Shown here: one piece after another, positions 1 to 4,900 of the stretch | How the letters are laid out: every line of letters starts with the position of its first letter | How positions within the stretch are numbered: the stretch's first letter is position 1 | Assembly (NCBI GenBank): GCA_016213345.1 | Contig: JACRAO010000213.1 | Location: 1-7,569 of the forward strand | Length of the DNA: 7,569 bases | DNA from: Bdellovibrio sp. | GTDB taxonomy: Bacteria > Bdellovibrionota > UBA1018 | Direction of reading: 5' to 3' | Notes under the pieces: generated by a model | What the model saw: the letters and a program-made list of their open reading frames with translations, nothing else | Told to the model about the DNA's origin: nothing | Database searches by the model: none | Position numbers and translations under genes: made by a program

Positions 1-855
1 CTGAAAAAGTGCCGAGCTCATCCCACCTCCTAAATATACATTTAGAAGTAACGCCGCAAATCTGTCTTTAGATGAATATCTAAAACTCTCTACTCCCCAA
101 ACAAGATGCACTTGTTCGGCAGATCTTTTGATCCACCATGTGCCATGCTTTAAACGAGGAGCAGGTTCAAAACCAAGTTGTTTTTTAGTCACTAGTTGTT
201 TAGGTCTTCCTGGCCAGTATTTGCGAGTAAGCAGTTTTAATTTCCTACACACACTTTCATGTGAGACATTGCCAGCAACAGAAATAACTATTTGAGTTGG
301 ACGGTAATGTTTTCTAAAAAAACGCAGCAAATCTCCACGGGTAAATCTGCGTATTGATGTTCCTGTACCCAAAATAGGCCTTCCAAGTCCATGCCGGCCA
401 TACAACAACTCAAAAAATAAATCATGAACTAGCTCCTCAGGTGATTCTTCTGCCATTGTAATTTCTTGTAAAATAACTTTTCTTTCTCTTTCCATTTCTT
501 CTGCATCAAATTTTGAGTAGAGCAGAATATCACTTAAGATATTTACAGCTAGATCAATATCTCTACTTAAAAGCAAGATGTGAAAACAAGTATACTCACG
601 GGCCGTAAAGGCATTAAATTCTCCCCCCACCTGGTCAACTTCTTTTGCAATTTGCAAATTTGAACGATTTTCTGTGCCTTTAAAAAGCATGTGTTCTAAA
701 AAATGTGAAATCCCGGACTCGTGCGGACGCTCTTGTCTGGTACCTGCCTTAACCCAAACCCCTATGCATAAGCTCTTGAATTCAGGATGTCTTTCGGTAA
801 GCAGTGTTAGTCCATTGCTAAAAACTGTTTTTTTTACTTTCTTATGTCGAATCAT
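1..855 (-). CDS. M16 family zinc peptidase (processing-peptidase-like), partial, C-terminus off the left edge
   Basis: I translated this gene by hand from the minus strand: 285 codons are open from ATG (855-853) to the window edge. It belongs to the M16 (pitrilysin / mitochondrial processing peptidase) family of zinc endopeptidases, which cut short peptides or presequences. The inverted zinc motif HFLEH lies at residues 51-55. The third ligand is E131 in the segment VILQEI, 76 residues after H55, and the accessory acidic residue E124 lies seven residues earlier; this is the expected M16 spacing. Residues 72-90 (VDQVGGEFNAFTAREYTCF) match the family's conserved block. The visible end, LGGGMSSALFQ, is the start of the second-domain motif usually written LGGGMSSRLFQ, with Ala for Arg. 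Typical single-chain members have about 420 residues, so roughly the last third is missing. The start is fixed by an in-frame stop 13 codons upstream with no other ATG or GTG between. No Shine-Dalgarno site lies at normal spacing. The gene is divergent from the sigma-factor gene. Its physiological substrate cannot be told from sequence. Confidence 0.93.
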   Translation of the reverse strand, partial: MIRHKKVKKTVFSNGLTLLTERHPEFKSLCIGVWVKAGTRQERPHESGISHFLEHMLFKGTENRSNLQIAKEVDQVGGEFNAFTAREYTCFHILLLSRDIDLAVNILSDILLYSKFDAEEMERERKVILQEITMAEESPEELVHDLFFELLYGRHGLGRPILGTGTSIRRFTRGDLLRFFRKHYRPTQIVISVAGNVSHESVCRKLKLLTRKYWPGRPKQLVTKKQLGFEPAPRLKHGTWWIKRSAEQVHLVWGVESFRYSSKDRFAALLLNVYLGGGMSSALFQ

Positions 856-877
856 AACTAATTTTACGCTATCATCC

Positions 878-904
878 TTGAACCGTAATGAGAACCGTTA
901 TAAT
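878..904 (+). promoter_or_regulatory. Candidate promoter of the sigma-factor gene
   Basis: TTGAAC (878-883) and a perfect TATAAT (899-904) are separated by 15 nt, slightly short for a sigma70-type promoter. The TATAAT is followed 13 nt later by the ATG at 918, so a start about 7 nt downstream of the -10 would give a leader of about 7 nt. The -35 can also be read as CTTGAA (877-882), which is the E. coli sigma32 -35 core. The matching sigma32 -10 (CCCCAT-like) is poor here, so heat-shock control is only a possibility. Confidence 0.45.
880..903. repeat. 12-bp tandem direct repeat in the divergent promoter region
   Basis: GAACCGTAATGA (880-891) is followed immediately by GAACCGTTATAA (892-903), with 10 of 12 positions identical. 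The repeat covers the spacer and -10 of the candidate sigma-factor promoter and the -10 of the divergent candidate promoter. Two similar sites about one helical turn apart fit a regulator binding on one face of the DNA. No regulator is identified, and the repeat could be chance. Confidence 0.5.
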
Positions 905-924
905 AATTGCATAGTTTATGTCAC
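897..924 (-). promoter_or_regulatory. Candidate promoter of the M16 peptidase gene
   Basis: On the minus strand GTGACA (924-919) is a 5/6 match to the sigma70 -35 box. It is followed after 16 nt by TATAAC (902-897), a 5/6 match to the -10 box. Transcription would start near 890, giving a leader of about 35 nt. The -35 box lies over the first codons of the divergent sigma-factor gene, and the -10 box overlaps that gene's own candidate -10. This is consensus matching by eye. Confidence 0.4.
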
Positions 925-1841
925 GCTTTAAAAAAACTAAACCAGTAAAAAATGGCAATCAACCGCAACTTCTTGCAGAAATACCTTTAGAATCAAACAA
1001 ATACGCACTTTCATCAACGCATCCATTAAAAAGATATTTAGAAGAAATGCAAAAATATCCATTATTGGATCCGGAAGAAGAATTTTTACTTGCCATGCGC
1101 TTAAAAGAAAAAGGAGATATGGAGGCTGCAAAAAAACTAGTAACTGCTAATTTGCGCCTAGTGGTCAAGATAGCTTTTGAATATAGGTCAATTTACTCAA
1201 ATATCTTAGATCTTATTCAAGAAGGCAATATTGGACTCATGAAAGCTGTCTCAAAATTTGATCCCACAAAAGGAGCAAGATTGGGATATTACTCTTCTTG
1301 GTGGATTAGATCTTATATTTTAAAATATATTTTAGATAACTTTAGACTCGTCAAAGTCGGCACCACCCAAGCTCAAAAAAAGCTTTTTTATCACCTTTTA
1401 CGCGAAAAAGAACGGCTCGAAGCCCAGGGGCTACTAGCAGGTCCAAAGCTTTTAGCTGAACGATTGGATGTCAAGGAGAAAGACGTACTGGAAATGACCC
1501 AACGGCTTTCTAGCGATGGATCTGAGGTCTCATTAGATACCCCCCTTAATCATGAAGGTAGTAGTGCTACTTACGTAGATCAATTGCCTGATAACACTGA
1601 ACAGGCAGACGAAACATTGGCTCGAAACGAGCTACTAGGCTTACTAAAGGACAAGCTCCAAGAATTTCAGAAACAACTGAGCGCAAAGGAATTAAAAGTC
1701 CTAACTGAGCGTTTACTATCTGATAATCCAAAAACTTTACAAGAATTGGCAAATCAATACGGTCTTACCAGGGAGCGCGCCCGACAAATCGAGACAAAAA
1801 TCATTGCTAAACTACGAGAGTTCCTAAAACATTACTTATAA
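918..1841 (+). CDS. rpoH: RpoH-like (sigma-32 group) RNA polymerase sigma factor
   Basis: This 307-residue sigma70-family protein directs RNA polymerase to promoters; its closest resemblance is to the heat-shock sigma-32 group. Region 1.2 lies around residues 34-65 (PLKRYLEEMQKYPLL). Region 2 follows at about 72-141, with the core-binding segment DLIQEGNIGLMKAVSKFDP (98-116) and the -10-recognition segment WWIRSYILKYIL (128-139). Residues 144-161 (LVKVGTTQAQKKLFYHLL) match the RpoH-box area of sigma-32 proteins (E. coli has QRKLFFNLR). Region 4.2 has a helix-turn-helix at about 273-303 (TLQELANQYGLTRERARQIE). The long region 1.1 of primary sigma factors is absent, arguing against RpoD. The length is close to E. 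coli RpoH (284), with an N-terminal extension of about 30 residues. The ATG at 918 has no Shine-Dalgarno site and sits 13 nt after a TATAAT. Promoter specificity in this organism is not shown by sequence, and alternative sigma factors of myxobacterial SigB/SigC type are similar. Confidence 0.85.
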   Translation: MSRFKKTKPVKNGNQPQLLAEIPLESNKYALSSTHPLKRYLEEMQKYPLLDPEEEFLLAMRLKEKGDMEAAKKLVTANLRLVVKIAFEYRSIYSNILDLIQEGNIGLMKAVSKFDPTKGARLGYYSSWWIRSYILKYILDNFRLVKVGTTQAQKKLFYHLLREKERLEAQGLLAGPKLLAERLDVKEKDVLEMTQRLSSDGSEVSLDTPLNHEGSSATYVDQLPDNTEQADETLARNELLGLLKDKLQEFQKQLSAKELKVLTERLLSDNPKTLQELANQYGLTRERARQIETKIIAKLREFLKHYL

Positions 1842-1847
1842 ACATCC

Positions 1848-1884
1848 TTTACATTAATGTCCTTGGCATGTTAGTTAATGTAAA
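1848..1884. promoter_or_regulatory. Perfect 10-bp inverted repeat in the rpsO leader
   Basis: TTTACATTAA (1848-1857) and its exact complement TTAATGTAAA (1875-1884) flank a 17-nt loop. The right arm ends 2 nt before the rpsO Shine-Dalgarno AAGG (1887-1890). There is no T-tract after the stem, so it does not look like an intrinsic terminator of the sigma gene. Its place next to the ribosome-binding site makes it a candidate for S15 autoregulation or mRNA processing. The inner part ACATTAATGT (1851-1860) is itself palindromic, so a DNA operator is another reading. Confidence 0.5.
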
Positions 1885-1899
1885 AAAAGGTAAGAAAAA

Positions 1900-2166
1900 A
1901 TGGAATTGAATCAACAAAAAGCTGATATTATTAAGAAATTTGCTCTTTCGCCAGGTGATACAGGATCTCCAGAGGTACAAGTTGCACTTTTAACGGCTCG
2001 CATTAATGAGCTGAATATTCATTTTAAAAGCTTTCCAAAGGATCATCATTCACGAAGAGGACTTTTGAAGATGGTCGGACAACGAAGGCGTTTATTAGGC
2101 TATTTAAGAAAAAATGATCAAATACGTTACCAAAAGTTAATAGAAACGTTAGAGCTTAGAAAATAA
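1900..2166 (+). CDS. rpsO: 30S ribosomal protein S15
   Basis: This 88-residue protein matches ribosomal protein S15 (89 residues in E. coli) along its whole length. S15 binds the central domain of 16S rRNA early in 30S assembly and contributes to a bridge with the 50S subunit. Diagnostic segments are GDTGSPEVQVALLTARI near residues 19-35 and KDHHSRRGLLKMVGQRRRLL near residues 47-66, followed by the C-terminal YLRKNDQIRYQKLIETL. The start is supported by AAGG at 1887-1890, 9 nt before ATG, and by agreement with the family N-terminus. The gene lies 58 bp after the sigma-factor gene and 105 bp before pnp, the widely conserved rpsO-pnp order. In E. coli S15 represses its own translation through a leader pseudoknot; here an inverted repeat lies just before the ribosome-binding site. 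Confidence 0.99.
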   Translation: MELNQQKADIIKKFALSPGDTGSPEVQVALLTARINELNIHFKSFPKDHHSRRGLLKMVGQRRRLLGYLRKNDQIRYQKLIETLELRK

Positions 2167-2207
2167 AGCTTTCTTTTTTAGAGATAAAATAACATTTCTT
2201 ATTTTTT

Positions 2208-2213
2208 TATAAT
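2208..2213 (+). promoter_or_regulatory. Possible -10 box upstream of pnp
   Basis: A perfect TATAAT lies in the rpsO-pnp gap, 58 nt before the pnp ATG. No convincing -35 box lies 16-18 nt upstream (TAAAAT is at the 17-nt position), and the surroundings are T-rich, so it may be chance. If real, it would give pnp its own transcript in addition to read-through from rpsO. Confidence 0.25.
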
Positions 2214-2232
2214 TTATAAAGGCCAGAGGAAT

Positions 2233-2270
2233 AAGGAAAACTAAGAGGAAAAACTAAAAGGAAAAACTAA
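2233..2270 (+). repeat. Three tandem copies of a Shine-Dalgarno-containing 12/13-mer before pnp
   Basis: The copies are AAGGAAAACTAA (2233-2244), GAGGAAAAACTAA (2245-2257) and AAGGAAAAACTAA (2258-2270), directly abutting and ending 1 nt before the pnp ATG. Each carries an AGGA core. Only the last (AAGGA 2258-2262, 9 nt before ATG) is properly placed for initiation; the others lie 13 and about 26 nt further upstream. A further AGAGGAAT lies just before the array (about 2225-2232). Confidence 0.75.
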
Positions 2271-2271
2271 T

Positions 2272-4533
2272 ATGACAAATACCATAACACACAAAGTATC
2301 TTGTGAAGTAGGCGGAAGACAATTAACAATCGAAACAGGTCAACTTGCAAAACAAGCCCATGGCTCAGTTTTAGTAAGCTTCGGTGACACCAGAGTACTA
2401 GTCACAGTATGCTCTGCATCAAAACCCAGAGAAGGGATTGATTACGTCCCCATGACCGTTGAATTTTCAGAAAAGTACTATGCTGCTGGAAAAATACCAG
2501 GCAGTTTTCATAGGCGTGAGGGACGACCCACGCAGGAAGCCACTTTATCAGCTAGGATGATTGACAGACCAATCCGACCATTATTTCCAGAAGGATATTA
2601 TTATGACACGCAAATTGTGGCCTCAGTACTTTCTGTAGATCTAGAGGCAGACGTGGACGTTGCTGCTTCCGTTGGAGCTTCAGCAGCATTACATATTTCA
2701 GATATCCCTTTTAATGGGCCAACCGCAGCATGCTGTGTAGGAAGAGTTGCTAACCAGTTTGTTATTAATCCTTCGTGGACCCAACTACAAGAAGGCCATT
2801 CAGATTTAGATATTTTTGTAGCAGGTACTGAAAAAGCCATCATGATGGTCGAAGGTGGCGCAGACGAAGTATCCGAAGAAGACGCATTACAAGCAATTCT
2901 TTTGGGACATGAAGAAATAAAAAAAATGATTAAAATCATTCATGAACTTCGCACAATGGCAGGAAAACCAAAAAAAGAAATTGCACTTGCTTTACCAGAA
3001 AAATCTTTAAAAGCTCAAATAGACAAGCTAGCAAAGACTGAAACCCAAAAAGCCCTTTGCATTAAGGAAAAACAGCTTCGTTATCAAACATTAGACAAGA
3101 TAAAAGAAAATCTTTTAAATTCACTTGTTCCAGAAAGTGTCAAAAAACAGGATCAAGAAAAAGCTAAAAAACTTTCAAACGACATCCAGATTTCTTTTGA
3201 TCTTTTAAAATACAACTTAATGCGCGAAATGATTTTAAGTGAAAAAGTAAGAATTGACGGACGAGACACAAAAACTATTCGTCCCATCAATGTAGAAGTC
3301 GGCCTATTGCCCCGCACACACGGAAGTGCACTTTTTACCCGTGGTGAAACACAAGTGCTTTCTACAATTACTTTGGGAACAGCAGATGACGAACAAATCA
3401 TTGACACAATGTTTCAAAAAGACATGAAAAAATTCATGCTTCATTACAATTTTCCTCCTTTTGCAGTTGGAGAAACCGGACGTTTTGGAGGCAATTCGCG
3501 CAGAGAAATCGGGCACGGCGCGCTTGCAGAAAGATCAATCAATGCAATGATGCCAGAATATGACAAGTTTCCTTACACTGTACGTATTGTTTGTGAAACT
3601 TTAGAAAGTAATGGGTCATCTTCGATGGGCTCCGTTTGTGCAGCGTCAATGGCATTAATGGATGCGGGAGTGTCTTTTCCAAAACCAGTAGCTGGCATTG
3701 CTATGGGGCTTATTAAAGAGCAAGAGAGAATAGCAATTCTTTCAGACATTTTGGGAGATGAGGATCATTTGGGAGATATGGATTTCAAGGTAGCTGGCAC
3801 AGACCAGGGCATTACTGGTATCCAAATGGATATCAAGATTGAGGGAGTGAACGAAGCAATTATGCGCGAGGCTTTGACTCAAGCAAAAGAGGGAAGGCTG
3901 CATATTTTAAATGAAATGGCCAAAGCTATTTCTCAACCACGAGAGGATCTTTCAAAATACGCTCCAAGAATTACATGCGTGCAAGTACCTAAGGACAGAA
4001 TAGCTGAGATCATTGGCCCAGGTGGTAAGATTATCAAAGGAATTATCGCACAAACAGGGTGTAAAATTGATATTTCAGATGACGGAAAAGTGAATATTGC
4101 AAGTACCGATCCAGTTGCAGCAAAAAAAGCTGTAACCATGGTTCAGGATATTATTGCAGAAGTCGAAGTTGGCAAAGTATATCGTGGAGTAGTTAAAAAA
4201 ATAGTTGATTTTGGCGCGTTTGTTAATCTTTTACCTAATCAAGACGGGTTACTTCATATTTCAGAAATTGCTAATGAACGGGTTAATAATGTCTATGATT
4301 ATCTAAAAGAAGGGGACGAACTCGAAGTCAAAGTAATCGAAGTAGATAGAATGGGTAAAATTCGTCTCTCACGAAAAATATTGTTATCGCCTCCAACTGC
4401 TGAGACAGCTAGTAGCCATAGACCCAGAGGAGATCGAAACGGGGGTGAGGGTAGAGGTGGCAGTGGCGGTGGACATGGTGGGCCTAGAGGGAGAGGGGGA
4501 TACGGGGGATCATCGAGACCGTTTCCTACGTAG
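2272..4533 (+). CDS. pnp: Polynucleotide phosphorylase (PNPase) with an Arg/Gly-rich C-terminal tail
   Basis: This is the 753-residue phosphorolytic 3'-5' exoribonuclease, which degrades RNA to nucleoside diphosphates as a trimer, often with RNase E or an RNA helicase. All domains are present in order: RNase PH-like core 1 (about 13-145) with FHRREGRP at 79-86, an alpha-helical linker (about 240-320), catalytic RNase PH-like core 2 (about 325-550), a KH domain (about 565-625) with GPGG at 582-585, and an S1 domain (about 634-703). Active-site residues are conserved: phosphate-binding S450/S451 in NGSSSM, and D498, D504 and K506 in DHLGDMDFK, equivalent to E. coli D486, D492 and K494. It is about 40 residues longer than E. 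coli PNPase (711). Most of the excess is a tail after residue 715 rich in Gly and Arg (RGDRNGGEGRGG and similar), a composition common in RNA-binding tails. It follows rpsO and starts at an ATG with a repeated ribosome-binding sequence. In E. coli PNPase autoregulates through its leader. Confidence 0.99.
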   Translation: MTNTITHKVSCEVGGRQLTIETGQLAKQAHGSVLVSFGDTRVLVTVCSASKPREGIDYVPMTVEFSEKYYAAGKIPGSFHRREGRPTQEATLSARMIDRPIRPLFPEGYYYDTQIVASVLSVDLEADVDVAASVGASAALHISDIPFNGPTAACCVGRVANQFVINPSWTQLQEGHSDLDIFVAGTEKAIMMVEGGADEVSEEDALQAILLGHEEIKKMIKIIHELRTMAGKPKKEIALALPEKSLKAQIDKLAKTETQKALCIKEKQLRYQTLDKIKENLLNSLVPESVKKQDQEKAKKLSNDIQISFDLLKYNLMREMILSEKVRIDGRDTKTIRPINVEVGLLPRTHGSALFTRGETQVLSTITLGTADDEQIIDTMFQKDMKKFMLHYNFPPFAVGETGRFGGNSRREIGHGALAERSINAMMPEYDKFPYTVRIVCETLESNGSSSMGSVCAASMALMDAGVSFPKPVAGIAMGLIKEQERIAILSDILGDEDHLGDMDFKVAGTDQGITGIQMDIKIEGVNEAIMREALTQAKEGRLHILNEMAKAISQPREDLSKYAPRITCVQVPKDRIAEIIGPGGKIIKGIIAQTGCKIDISDDGKVNIASTDPVAAKKAVTMVQDIIAEVEVGKVYRGVVKKIVDFGAFVNLLPNQDGLLHISEIANERVNNVYDYLKEGDELEVKVIEVDRMGKIRLSRKILLSPPTAETASSHRPRGDRNGGEGRGGSGGGHGGPRGRGGYGGSSRPFPT
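4480..4508 (+). other. Potential G-quadruplex motif in the 3' end of pnp
   Basis: Four G-runs lie on the coding strand at 4480-4482, 4489-4491, 4495-4499 and 4504-4508, separated by 6, 3 and 4 nt. This satisfies the usual G3+N1-7 folding rule. The runs encode the Gly/Arg tail, so protein composition alone could explain them, although GGG is used where other Gly codons were available. It would sit in the mRNA 23 nt before the long inverted repeat. Confidence 0.45.
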
Positions 4534-4656
4534 ATTCTGCTGAAAAAGGCTCATCTGCTTTGTCAGACTTCCTCAAAAAATCCTCACATACTACCGTGTA
4601 TGCTCCGGTTTTTTGAGGAAGTCTTCCTCGCATCTGAACCTTTTTGAGCAGAATCT
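4532..4656. repeat. 125-bp imperfect inverted repeat directly after pnp (hairpin or MITE/REP-like element)
   Basis: The ends are a perfect 10-bp inverted pair, AGATTCTGCT (4532-4541) and AGCAGAATCT (4647-4656). Further in, AAAAAGG (4543-4549) pairs with CCTTTTT (4639-4645). A perfect 15-bp stem follows, GACTTCCTCAAAAAA (4566-4580) with TTTTTTGAGGAAGTC (4609-4623). At the tip, CATAC (4587-4591) pairs with GTATG (4598-4602). The right arm contains a second, competing palindrome, GAGGAAGTCTTCCTC (4615-4629). The element begins on the second base of the pnp TAG stop. There is no coding capacity and no obvious flanking target duplication. It may end the pnp transcript or protect its 3' end. The pairing is certain from sequence; the function is inferred. 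Confidence 0.88.
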
Positions 4657-4665
4657 GGCCTTTTC

Positions 4666-4695
4666 AACTGTTTCGGTTTACAGTTTCTATTTTTA
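4666..4695 (+). terminator. Weak hairpin with T-rich tail downstream of the pnp inverted repeat
   Basis: AACTGT (4666-4671) and ACAGTT (4680-4685) form a 6-bp stem with an 8-nt loop, followed by TCTATTTTT. The stem is short and AT-rich, so termination would be weak on its own. Together with the preceding 125-bp inverted repeat it may help end rpsO-pnp transcription. Confidence 0.3.
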
Positions 4696-4718
4696 ATAAA
4701 TATTTTTTTGCTACGGTA

Positions 4719-4747
4719 TTGCATAGTTTAAAATATCTTGCTATATA
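4719..4747 (+). promoter_or_regulatory. Candidate promoter for the exported-protein gene
   Basis: TTGCAT (4719-4724) and TATATA (4742-4747) are separated by exactly 17 nt, the optimal sigma70 spacing. Each box matches its consensus at 4 to 5 of 6 positions. A start near 4754 would leave a 5' leader of about 147 nt before the ATG at 4901. The pnp inverted repeat lies upstream and a structured leader downstream, so a promoter is expected in this gap. Confidence 0.5.
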
Positions 4748-4753
4748 TGCAAA

Positions 4754-4900
4754 CGCTCCGCACAACTGTATTGGTCAGCTTCGTAGTACAATACGCAGCT
4801 GAAAAGTGAGTTGGGAAACTTGGAGAAAAAATTAAGCATGGACGCTTAGTTTTGAACAATCTTAGGAAGGTACAAAACCTTATAAAGGGAGAGAAAATAT
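4754..4900 (+). promoter_or_regulatory. Structured 5' leader of the exported-protein gene
   Basis: This non-coding leader holds several short complementary pairs. GTATTG (4768-4773) pairs with CAATAC (4789-4794). TCAGCT (4775-4780) pairs with AGCTGA (4797-4802), interleaved with the first pair, so the two helices form either a pseudoknot or alternatives. AGTT/AACT (4809-4812 with 4817-4820) closes a GGGA tetraloop. TAAGC/GCTTA (4833-4837 with 4844-4848) has a 6-nt loop. AAGGT/ACCTT (4867-4871 with 4877-4881) has a 5-nt loop. A strong Shine-Dalgarno AAAGGGAG (4884-4891) follows the last stem, 9 nt before ATG. I do not recognise a known riboswitch. A stable structured leader that protects the mRNA, as in outer-membrane protein genes such as ompA, would also fit. 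Confidence 0.4.

Noticed and set aside
674..931. 85-codon plus-strand ORF overlapping the start of the sigma gene
   Set aside because: It lies antisense to the well-supported M16 peptidase gene and shows no protein-like features.
2161..2180. Intrinsic terminator after rpsO (AAAGCTTT followed by CTTTTTT)
   Set aside because: The possible stem is at most 4 bp with no loop, too weak to separate rpsO from pnp.
2601..3516. Minus-strand ORFs inside pnp
   Set aside because: pnp is certain in the opposite frame, and these ORFs are compositional shadows without start signals.
4532..4656. A CRISPR repeat or insertion-sequence remnant
   Set aside because: There is only one inverted-repeat unit, no spacer periodicity, no coding frame for a transposase and no visible target-site duplication.
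906..4730. A 13-mer, ATTGCATAGTTTA, present at 906-918 and 4718-4730
   Set aside because: One exact 13-mer pair is expected about by chance in an AT-rich window of this size. Only the second copy has a suitably spaced -10 box, so a shared regulatory role is not supported.
4754..4830. Known riboswitch (for example c-di-GMP, SAM or preQ1)
   Set aside because: I could not match the conserved core bases of any class I know; only generic hairpins are visible.
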